Shown here: piece by piece, positions 16,470 through 23,849 of the stretch | Layout of the letters: each line of letters begins with the position of its first letter | Position numbering within the stretch: the stretch's first letter is position 1 | Source: Paucibacter aquatile | GTDB lineage: Bacteria > Pseudomonadota > Gammaproteobacteria > Burkholderiales > Burkholderiaceae_C | Direction of reading: 5' to 3' | DNA length: 64,000 bases | Assembly: GCF_002885975.1 (NCBI RefSeq) | Contig: NZ_POSP01000003.1 | Location: forward strand, 1,984,001 to 2,048,000 | Position numbers and translations under genes: made by a program | Notes under the pieces: generated by a model | Seen by the model: the letters and a program-made list of their open reading frames with translations, nothing else | Told to the model about the DNA's origin: nothing | Database searches by the model: none

Positions 16470-18680
16470 TCAGCGGCGCGGACGCTCCCAGGGCAGCTGA
16501 ACCGACGGCGTCCAGGGCGAAGTCGGCGCACGCGCGGGCGGCAAGGGCTTGACGGGCGGAGGCTGACACAGGGCCTCAGCCGCTTCGCTCCAGCGGCCGT
16601 CGGTGCAACGGAAGCTGGCCGAGCCGGTGTTGGGCAGCAGGCCATCGAGCAACTGCAGCTGGCTGCCCGAGGGGCTGGCGGGCGCCGTCGCCTCGCAGCG
16701 CTCGCCCGCTTGCACCCAGCTCAAGGCCTGCGCCGCACAGGGCTTGGGCGCTGGCGCCTGACAGCTGGCATCGCTGGCGCCACTCCACTGCCCTTGCTGG
16801 CAGGCAAAGCGCGCGGAACCCGTCAGCGGCTCCTGCGAATCCACGGCCACACGGCTGCTGCCGGACGCGGTCTCGGGCAGGACGGCGCTGCAGACCAGGC
16901 CCCCCAAATCCCAGCTCAGCAAGCGGCTGGGGCAGGCGGGCGGAGGCGCTTCGCTGCAGCGGGGCGCCGTGCCGGCGGCACTCCAGCGCCCATCGCTGCA
17001 GAGGTAGCTGGCCTGACCCGTTGTCGGCGCCACGCTGTTCAGCACGGTTTGCGTCGCCCCCGAGGCGGCCGCGAGCAAGTGGGCCGAGCAACTGGCACCG
17101 GCCTCCGTCCAGCTGACGGCTTGTGCAGGGCAAGCGGCCAGGACCTGCGGCGCGCAACGGGCACGCAAGGGCGCACTCCAGCGGCCGTCCTGGCAGCTGA
17201 AGCTGGCATCGCCCACCGAGGGGCCCGTTTGATCAAACAGCTGCTGCTCTGCGCCCGACGGCGCCGCGGCGGCGCTGGCACTGCAGCTGTGGCCATCCAC
17301 CGTCCAGCTCAGGCTCTGCGCCGTGCATGCCGCCGGCGGCGGCAGGGCACAGCTGGCGGCTGAGGGCGCGCTCCACTGCCCACTGCGGCACTCGAAGCGA
17401 GCCGCGCCGGTGGTGGGCGCCTGGCGGTCTTCGACCTGCACGCTCGAGCCCGAGTTCGTAGCGCCGGCGGCGCCCGTGCAGCTGACGCCGCCCACGCTCC
17501 AGCTCAGCTGCTGCGCCGCGCAGACGGGCGGCGGCGGCACCGCACAGCGACTCTGGCTGGGCGCACTCCATTGCCCCGCCTGGCAGCTGAAGCGGGCCTC
17601 ACCCACGGCGGGCGCAAGGCTGTCGCTCAGCAACACGCTCTGCCCCGACTCGGTCCGCTGGGCGGCAGCACTGCAGCTCTGGCCGTCCACCGTCCAGCTC
17701 AGGGTTTGCGCCGAGCACGCTGGCGGAGGCGGCAGGCTGCAGCTGGCTTGGCTGGGTGATCCCCAGCGGCCACTGCTGCAGCTGAAACGCGCGCTGCCGG
17801 TGGCCGGGGCCACCGCGTCCTCGAGGGTGATCGTGGCACCCGAGGCCGCCTCTTCCACGGTGGCCAAGCAGCTCGCCTCACCCACCGACCAAGTCAAGGT
17901 CTGGCCTGCGCAGGGCGGATTGATGCGGGCCGCAAAGGCCTGCTGCATCTGCTGCGTGTTGATGCCGGCCTCGAAGATGACGTGGAAGGGCTGCGAGGCC
18001 AGGTATTTAGGCTGGCCCGCGATCAGGACCGGAGACCACAGCTCCAAGGTCACCAGATAGGCGCCCACCGGCGGCGTGCCACTGCTGGCCGAGATCTTCC
18101 AGTCGAGGTGGGAGTGGAAAGTGCCGCCCGTCTTGGTTTCATCGATCAAGGCCGTCAGCGGCCCGGCAATGCCTTGCGAATCAAAGCGTGTGCCGGCCGC
18201 GTAGTAGGCGTACTGATCGGCCCATTGCGCCGGGTTGGTGCTGTAGCCCAGCACCACTTCGGGAGGAATGCCGCCGAACAAGGTGATCTTGACACCCGCC
18301 GGTGCCGCCCCCCATTTGCCGCTGGCTGGCGACCAATGCTGCAAACGCCCCAGGGCGCGAAAGTGGAGCTGTTCCCCCGGCGCAAACCATCCGGTGAAGG
18401 CCTGAAATCCGGGGTTGGCCGTGGCGTATTTGCCGCCAGGAAAGTCACCAAAATAGGCCGGAAACAGGCGATAGCCCGTGAGCCCGTCGATGGGTAACTG
18501 CCCGGCCAGGCCGAGGTCGCCGTAGAAGTCGGTCTCGATGCGGCTGCCCGCCACCGGGCCCTTGTCGGTGCGCAGCTCGACATCGAAATGCTGCGCCCAG
18601 GCGCCCCCCACCAGGCCGGCCAGTAGCAAGCCAAGCAAGCTGACCCGCAGCAGGCGGGCAAACACGGCGCAAGCGAACAT
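16470..18680 (-). CDS. Exported protein: anchor-M-like domain plus seven Cys-rich repeats
   Basis: A 736-residue secreted protein. Signal peptide at residues 1-30 (LLGLLLAGLVGGAWA). Residues about 31-250 form a divergent copy of the domain in the two downstream genes (TGYRLFPAYFGDFPGGKYAT, PGFQAFTGWFAPGEQLHFRALG, FHSHLDWKIS, VGAYLVTLELWS). Residues about 255-710 are seven tandem repeats of about 63 residues, each with four Cys and the frame C-x-AQ-LSW-G-SC, SG, G-A-FSC, G-WSAP, C. A Pro-rich C-terminus follows; no PEP-CTERM or other anchor is seen. The ATG at 18680 is preferred because earlier starts lie inside the operators; no clear ribosome-binding site precedes it. Confidence 0.8.
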   Translation of the reverse strand: MFACAVFARLLRVSLLGLLLAGLVGGAWAQHFDVELRTDKGPVAGSRIETDFYGDLGLAGQLPIDGLTGYRLFPAYFGDFPGGKYATANPGFQAFTGWFAPGEQLHFRALGRLQHWSPASGKWGAAPAGVKITLFGGIPPEVVLGYSTNPAQWADQYAYYAAGTRFDSQGIAGPLTALIDETKTGGTFHSHLDWKISASSGTPPVGAYLVTLELWSPVLIAGQPKYLASQPFHVIFEAGINTQQMQQAFAARINPPCAGQTLTWSVGEASCLATVEEAASGATITLEDAVAPATGSARFSCSSGRWGSPSQASCSLPPPPACSAQTLSWTVDGQSCSAAAQRTESGQSVLLSDSLAPAVGEARFSCQAGQWSAPSQSRCAVPPPPVCAAQQLSWSVGGVSCTGAAGATNSGSSVQVEDRQAPTTGAARFECRSGQWSAPSAASCALPPPAACTAQSLSWTVDGHSCSASAAAAPSGAEQQLFDQTGPSVGDASFSCQDGRWSAPLRARCAPQVLAACPAQAVSWTEAGASCSAHLLAAASGATQTVLNSVAPTTGQASYLCSDGRWSAAGTAPRCSEAPPPACPSRLLSWDLGGLVCSAVLPETASGSSRVAVDSQEPLTGSARFACQQGQWSGASDASCQAPAPKPCAAQALSWVQAGERCEATAPASPSGSQLQLLDGLLPNTGSASFRCTDGRWSEAAEALCQPPPVKPLPPARAPTSPWTPSVQLPWERPRR

Positions 18681-18694
18681 AAATCGATATTGAA

Positions 18695-18732
18695 TGCAAA
18701 TGAGTTGCATATAATAATGCAAGTTACTTGCA
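18695..18732. promoter_or_regulatory. Divergent promoter with two palindromic operators (putative Zur boxes)
   Basis: Two 15-bp inverted repeats, TGCAAATGAGTTGCA (18695-18709) and TGCAAGTTACTTGCA (18718-18732), are centred 23 bp apart. Between them lies the AT-only stretch TATAATAAT, giving a TATAAT -10 for the plus strand (18710-18715) and an overlapping AT-rich -10 for the minus strand. Both the TonB receptor gene and the Cys-rich repeat gene would be shut by one repressor. Copy 1 of the palindrome is at 15611. Confidence 0.7.
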
Positions 18733-18814
18733 CGTAACCCATCAACTCAACAGCACGCATTCCCGCAGAAGCGCCCGCTCGTTGTGCAACCCGGGCCCGA
18801 CGCCTTCTGATTCG

Positions 18815-21022
18815 ATGACCGCCAACCTCGCCAAACCGCGCCGGGCAACACAGCTGATGCCCTGGGCCTTGCTCCTGCACACCGCGGCCGCCTGGGCCCA
18901 GAGCCCCGCAGCCGAAACCAGCAAGACCGAAGCCCAGGCTCTGCCCACGGTCAAGCTGCAAGGGCGCCAGCAGCGCAGCTCCGAATTGGCCGGCCCCAGC
19001 ACGGCGCTGAGTGGCGACGAGCTGCGCAACAAGGCCTCGGCCACCCTGGGCGCCACCCTGCAGGACGAGCTGGGCGTGGCCAACTCCAGCTTTGGCCCGA
19101 ATGTGGGTCTGCCCATCATCCGCGGTCAGGGCGGCTCGCGCGTCAAGGCCCTGGTGGGCGGCGGCGGCGCCCACGACGCCTCTTCCCTCAGCGCCGACCA
19201 TGGCGTGATGGTCGAATCCGCGCTGGCGCAGAGCATCACCGTGCACCGCGGGCCCTCGGCCATCCGTCACGGCGGCGACGCCATCGGCGGCGCGGTCGAG
19301 GTCGAGTACGTGCGCATTCCGGAGCGGCTGCCGCCCGGCCTCATGCTGCAAAGCGAAACGCGCACGGGCGGCGGAGGGATCCTGGGCTTGCTGCGCGCCC
19401 AGGGCAGCTGGGGCGAGGTGGCCGCGCCGGGCGGCCCGGAGAGCACCAAGCCAAAGAATGGCTGGGCCTGGCATCTGGATGCCCATAGCCGGCGCAAGGA
19501 CGAGGCTCGCATCCCCGGCTGGGCCATCGATGAAGAGGCCGTCAAGCAGCAGTTCTTCCTGGTCAGCGGCCGCAACACCTGGGGCCATATCCCGAACAGC
19601 GACGCTCGCAGCCGCGGCGCCGCCGCCGGCCTGAGCACCGTCTTCGATGCGGGTTATGCCGGCCTTTCGGCCGCCACCCTGCACATCAACTACGGCCTGC
19701 CGCCAGGAGCCCATTCGCACAACCATGGCGGCAGCAGCCCGCCCCCGGGTGAGCCGGCCGAACCCGCCGTTCGCATCCAGGCCCAGCAGCAGCGCCTGGA
19801 TTTCAAGAGCGCGATCAAGCTCGGCAGCCCCTGGGCGCAGGAGCTCAAGCTGCACCTGGCCGACACTCGCTACCGCCATGAAGAGCTGAACCAGGGCGTG
19901 AGCGAGACCGAGTTTCGCAACGAGGTGCAGGAAGGGCGGCTGGAGCTGGAGCACAGTCTTGCCCCCGCGCACTGGGGCACGGTCGGCCTGCATCTGCAGC
20001 AGCGCCGCTTCTCGGCCCTGGGCCTGGAGGCCTTTGTACCGCGGACCCGCATCGACAGTGCGGCCCTGTATGCCATTCAAGGCTTGAAGCACGAAGCCTG
20101 GACCCTGGAGCTGGGTCTGCGCGCGGACTGGCGCCGCAGCCGGCCCCAGCCTCAGGCCTCCAGCTTCGGCATCGAGGTGCAGTTGCCCGAGCGGCGCTTC
20201 ACCTTCGGCAACTTCTCTCTGGCGCTGAGCCGCAAGCTCGGCGATGGCAGTGTGAGCCTGACGCATTGGCGCGCCAGCCGCGCCCCCGATGTGCAGGAGC
20301 TGTACGCGCTGGGCCCCCACATCGCCACCCGCACCTACGACTTCGGCAACAGCGCCCTGCGCCTGGAAACCCTGCGCGGCTGGAACCTGGCGCTGCGCCA
20401 GCAATGGGGCGGCCTGAGCCTACAGGCCAATGCCTTTCGCTACGACAGCGAGGACCACATCTACCAGCGCAGCCTGGGTGTGTTCTTCGCCGCCGAGAAG
20501 AAGCAGTTCCGCGCCCTGTGCGCTCAGCTGGACCAATGCCTGCCGGTGACGCGTTACGAGCAGGACCAGGCCCGCTTTCACGGCTTTGAGGCCGAGCTCA
20601 AGCAGGAGCTGCTCGATCTGAGCGCAGAAGGCGCGGCGGGCGACAGCCTGCAAGTCTCGCTGATGGGCGACCGGCTGCGCGGCCGCCTCGACCGCCTGGG
20701 CCAGGACGTGCCACGACAACCAGCGCCGCGCTGGGGCCTGCGCCTGGAGCTGCTGCACGGCCCCTGGCAGGCCGAGCTGCGGCGCATGCACAGCCTGGCC
20801 CAGCGCCACCCGGGCGAGAACGAGACCGCCACCGCCGCCTCGACCCAGTGGCATGCCTCGCTGCGCTGGACCGGTCGCCTGCAAGCCGGCCTGCAGCTCA
20901 GCAGCTATGTGCTGGGCCGCAATCTGACGAACCAGGAGGTGCGCAACAGCACCTCCTTCCTGCGCAACTACGCCCCCGAGCCCGGCCGCAGCATCGAGCT
21001 GGGCGCCGAACTGAGGTACTGA
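18815..21022 (+). CDS. znuD: ZnuD-like TonB-dependent outer-membrane receptor
   Basis: A 735-residue outer-membrane receptor. After a signal segment (ALLLHTAAAWAQ) comes a TonB-box-like start, a plug domain (ATLGATLQDELGVANSSFGPNVGLPIIRGQ..., HDASSLSADHGVMVESALAQSITVHRGPSAIRHG) and a beta-barrel ending in an aromatic residue (ELRY). The plug order 'D-SPDHA...RGP' and the His-rich loop GAHSHNHGG at residues 298-306 fit ZnuD, the zinc-uptake receptor of Neisseria. The ATG at 18815 was chosen; a TTG at 18728 lies in the operator. It sits behind the paired palindromes and 3 bp before the lipoprotein gene. Heme or other metal complexes remain alternatives. Confidence 0.82.
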   Translation: MTANLAKPRRATQLMPWALLLHTAAAWAQSPAAETSKTEAQALPTVKLQGRQQRSSELAGPSTALSGDELRNKASATLGATLQDELGVANSSFGPNVGLPIIRGQGGSRVKALVGGGGAHDASSLSADHGVMVESALAQSITVHRGPSAIRHGGDAIGGAVEVEYVRIPERLPPGLMLQSETRTGGGGILGLLRAQGSWGEVAAPGGPESTKPKNGWAWHLDAHSRRKDEARIPGWAIDEEAVKQQFFLVSGRNTWGHIPNSDARSRGAAAGLSTVFDAGYAGLSAATLHINYGLPPGAHSHNHGGSSPPPGEPAEPAVRIQAQQQRLDFKSAIKLGSPWAQELKLHLADTRYRHEELNQGVSETEFRNEVQEGRLELEHSLAPAHWGTVGLHLQQRRFSALGLEAFVPRTRIDSAALYAIQGLKHEAWTLELGLRADWRRSRPQPQASSFGIEVQLPERRFTFGNFSLALSRKLGDGSVSLTHWRASRAPDVQELYALGPHIATRTYDFGNSALRLETLRGWNLALRQQWGGLSLQANAFRYDSEDHIYQRSLGVFFAAEKKQFRALCAQLDQCLPVTRYEQDQARFHGFEAELKQELLDLSAEGAAGDSLQVSLMGDRLRGRLDRLGQDVPRQPAPRWGLRLELLHGPWQAELRRMHSLAQRHPGENETATAASTQWHASLRWTGRLQAGLQLSSYVLGRNLTNQEVRNSTSFLRNYAPEPGRSIELGAELRY

Positions 21023-21025
21023 ACC

Positions 21026-23302
21026 ATGGCCCGCCCCTGCGCACACGCTCCGTTGATGCCCACTCAGAAACACCGCAGCTCGCCACGTTGGCGGCTTCGG
21101 CCACAGCTGCGCCTCAGTGTCCTGGCGGCGGCGCTGAGCCTGGGCGCCTGTGGTGGTGGCAACACGGTAGACGAGCCGGCTTCCTTCAAGCTGTTGCCTG
21201 ACGACTTGGTGGGCGCCCCTTGCTCGGCCTGCCGCGAGGGCCATCTGGTGGGGCAGGCGCATGATGGAGTGGCCCTGGCCGATGCCGAGGTGCTGCTGAT
21301 CGATGCGAAGGGCCAGATCGCCCGCGGCCGCACCGATGCGCAAGGGCGTTATGCCATCGCCACCACTGGGCTCAGCGGCGCCCTGCTGGTGCAGGTCAAC
21401 GGCCTGAGCAGCGGCGAGCCGGTACAGCTGCACTCCCTGGCCGTGGCCGTGGATGTGGGCAACCGCTCGGTCCAGGTCTCGCCCTTGACCGAGCTGATGG
21501 CTGCCTTTGTGCTCGGCGGTGCACCGCTGGATTTGCTGAAACAGGGCCGCCTCGACTTCATGCGCGTCAACGCCACCAGCTTGCGCAGCAGCCAGGACCG
21601 GGTGTGCCATCTCGTCCAGAGCTCCTGGGCCGCTATCGTCGGGGCCAGCAACGCCGGGGCCAGCAGCGCCGCGGCCGATCTGCGCAACGGGGAGCCTGGG
21701 TCGGCCCACCAGGGGCTGGGCGCGCTGGCCTCGTCGATCGAGCTGCAGCGCGTGGCCGGTGCCTATCGACTCAGCGGCGTGGGCAGCGATGCCGCCGCTC
21801 AGGCCGGCGTGCAGGTGGACCCGGTGGCCTCCAGTGTCGACGCCGTGCTGCCGGCCCCGAGTGCCGAGCAGGCCGCTGCGCTGCGGGCGGGCCTGGCGGC
21901 CCTGCCAGGTCTGGAGCAATCGCTGGCGCAGTTCAGCCAGCTGTTCCAAGGCAGCCAGGCGCCCGAGGCCCGCGAGCTGCACCGCTGGCTGGCGCCGCAG
22001 TTCCGCCACACCGGGCTGGACGCCGCGGCCTTCGTCGAGCAAGTCCTGCTGCAAGCCGAAGCCGGCGACGCGCCAGGCAGCAGCCTGCGCGGCGTGCGCT
22101 TCGAGCGGCCGCGTCTTCTGGAAGTGGACAGCGCCGACCGGCTGCGCGTGCGCGTCCAGCTGAGCCTGCCGGCCCCCGCCCTGCCGCGCAGCGAGACCCT
22201 GTGGATGCGCAAGCAGGGCGACCGTTGGCTGTGGGAAGGCGATGGTCAGACCGGCCTGGTGCGCCTGCGCCATCTCTCCATCCTGGGGCCCAAGGCGCGC
22301 GAGGCCAGCGAGCTGCTGGCCCTGCCAGGCATGCGATGCGCCGCCACGGAGGCGGCCGACACGCGCTGCGCCGTCGAAGGCGGCCAGGGCGATGCGCCCA
22401 GCGGCGGTCAGCTCGACTACGGCAGCCCGCAGAATGAGCAGTTCGGCCTGCTGGCCCACTACCGCTCCGAAGCCGGCAGCTGGCAGGAGCGCCTGCAGAT
22501 GGCACGCCAGCGCACGCGGCTCCTGGCCATGCCCAGCGCCCAGGTGAGCCAGCATCTGTCATTCGAGGTGGACGCCCGCCGCATCGACCCGCGCGTCAGC
22601 CAGGTGCGGGTGCAGGGCACCGGCCTGCCGGAGCAGGGCCTGAGCCTGGTGCGCGCGAGCACGGGGCAGAGCTTCGAGCACCTGAGCCTGGCCGACAGCC
22701 CGGAGCAGGACTGGCACGCCTTGCGCACCGACCGCTGCCCCGGCGGCGCCAGCAGCGCGGCCGAGCATGCCCTCTGCCAGGCGAACTGGGCCAAGGCTCA
22801 GCTGGGCGAGGTCTACCGCTTCAGCTTCTTCGATGCCCAGGGCCGGCTGCTGCACACCCAAACCGCGCGCTTGCCCGCCCCGCCCGCGCCGCCGGCGCAG
22901 TTGTTGGCCGAAGCCTCGCAGTGGTTTGCGCACTTCGATCTGCAGGCGGAGCCTGCGCAGCAGCCGCTCTACGCCCGCGTGCTGGACCCGGAGCGCCAGC
23001 CCCAGGCCCTGGATTACCGCTGGGCCTGGCAAGCGCCCAAGAGCGCTTCACAGCAGCTCGTGGGCGCCCAGCTGGAGCTGCACTGGGGCCAGCCCGACAC
23101 CGGCGCCCAAGGCCAGTTGCGGCTGCCGCTGAGCGCCCGCCAGTTGCAAGCCACCGGCGGCAGCCTGCGGCCCGCGGAGCTGGTGCCCCAGGCGAGCCTG
23201 CCGAGCGGCGCCCTGCCCGTGTGGCTCAGCGCCCGCCTGAGCAGCCGCGATGCGCAGGGCAATCTCTACATGCACTACATTGCGCCAAACAACCCCTTCT
23301 GA
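21026..23302 (+). CDS. Large lipoprotein co-transcribed with the ZnuD-like receptor
   Basis: A 758-residue protein with a lipoprotein signal (LSLGACGGG; Cys at about residue 42 from the ATG at 21026; ATG at 21056 also possible). Residues about 70-130 (GHLVGQAHDGVALADAEVLLIDAKGQIARGRTDAQGRYAI, written in parts) resemble a carboxypeptidase-regulatory/transthyretin-like beta domain. The rest is unassigned, with few Cys and several Gln/Ala-rich helical parts. It starts 3 bp after the receptor stop, so it almost certainly belongs to the same operon and may be a surface partner of the receptor. I do not recognise a named family for the C-terminal 600 residues. Confidence 0.75.
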   Translation: MARPCAHAPLMPTQKHRSSPRWRLRPQLRLSVLAAALSLGACGGGNTVDEPASFKLLPDDLVGAPCSACREGHLVGQAHDGVALADAEVLLIDAKGQIARGRTDAQGRYAIATTGLSGALLVQVNGLSSGEPVQLHSLAVAVDVGNRSVQVSPLTELMAAFVLGGAPLDLLKQGRLDFMRVNATSLRSSQDRVCHLVQSSWAAIVGASNAGASSAAADLRNGEPGSAHQGLGALASSIELQRVAGAYRLSGVGSDAAAQAGVQVDPVASSVDAVLPAPSAEQAAALRAGLAALPGLEQSLAQFSQLFQGSQAPEARELHRWLAPQFRHTGLDAAAFVEQVLLQAEAGDAPGSSLRGVRFERPRLLEVDSADRLRVRVQLSLPAPALPRSETLWMRKQGDRWLWEGDGQTGLVRLRHLSILGPKAREASELLALPGMRCAATEAADTRCAVEGGQGDAPSGGQLDYGSPQNEQFGLLAHYRSEAGSWQERLQMARQRTRLLAMPSAQVSQHLSFEVDARRIDPRVSQVRVQGTGLPEQGLSLVRASTGQSFEHLSLADSPEQDWHALRTDRCPGGASSAAEHALCQANWAKAQLGEVYRFSFFDAQGRLLHTQTARLPAPPAPPAQLLAEASQWFAHFDLQAEPAQQPLYARVLDPERQPQALDYRWAWQAPKSASQQLVGAQLELHWGQPDTGAQGQLRLPLSARQLQATGGSLRPAELVPQASLPSGALPVWLSARLSSRDAQGNLYMHYIAPNNPF

Positions 23303-23311
23303 GGCGCTGGG

Positions 23312-23803
23312 TCAACGCATCTTGGCATGCGGCTGGCTGCCGCAATCGGCGCATTGGCCGTGCACATTCAGATCAACCGCCGCCACGGCAAAGCCCTCGG
23401 GCACCGCGGGTTGGCGCGGCGGCTTGGCCGGCAGGCAATAGACGCGGCCGCAGTCATCACAGTGGAAGTGGGCATGGCCCTGGTGCTGAGCCGCCTGCTG
23501 CATCAAGGCGTAGCGGCTGACCCGGTCGTCACCCACGGTCTTGCTCAGAACCCCCGCCTCGGCAAGGGCGTCGAGCGTGCGATAGAGGGTGACCGCATCG
23601 ATGGCCTGGGGCAACTCGGCCTCGATGTCGGCATGACTCAAGGCCCGCGTCGCCTGCTCAAACACCGCCAGCACGGCCAAACGGTTGGGCGTGACCCGCA
23701 GGCCCAGGGCCGACAGGCGCTCGCGTCGCGCCTCCTGCAAGGCCTCTTCCTGAGCGGCACGGGCGGAGGCGGACGGGCTGGCGCTGGGCTTGCGGGTCTT
23801 CAT
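23312..23803 (-). CDS. zur: Fur-family repressor, probably zinc-responsive (Zur)
   Basis: A 163-residue Fur-superfamily regulator. A winged-helix DNA-binding domain spans about residues 28-95 (LRVTPNRLAVLAVFEQA, HADIEAELPQAIDAVTLYRTLDALAEAGVL). The metal/dimerisation domain has HAHFHCDDCGRVYC and a second pair CADC, giving the structural CxxC...CxxC zinc site. The N-terminal extension of about 25 residues is low-complexity. Fur, Zur, PerR and Nur cannot be separated by motif alone; the neighbouring ZnuD-like receptor and All3515-like proteins favour Zur. It is convergent with the lipoprotein gene, 9 bp apart. No palindromic operator was seen at its own promoter. Confidence 0.82.
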   Translation of the reverse strand: MKTRKPSASPSASARAAQEEALQEARRERLSALGLRVTPNRLAVLAVFEQATRALSHADIEAELPQAIDAVTLYRTLDALAEAGVLSKTVGDDRVSRYALMQQAAQHQGHAHFHCDDCGRVYCLPAKPPRQPAVPEGFAVAAVDLNVHGQCADCGSQPHAKMR

Positions 23804-23849
23804 GCCCCAATTCTAGGGGCGACCTGCCCGAAGGCAGGCCCGGCAGGCA

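Noticed and set aside
16470..16560. PEP-CTERM tail on the Cys-rich repeat protein
   Set aside because: The C-terminus is Pro-rich and basic but has no PEP motif followed by a membrane helix.
18728..18814. Longer start of the TonB receptor gene (TTG at 18728)
   Set aside because: It lies inside the operator and adds no signal peptide; the ATG at 18815 gives a normal one.
20420..22555. Minus-strand frame opposite the receptor and lipoprotein genes
   Set aside because: No domain or start signal; the plus-strand genes have signal peptides and family motifs.
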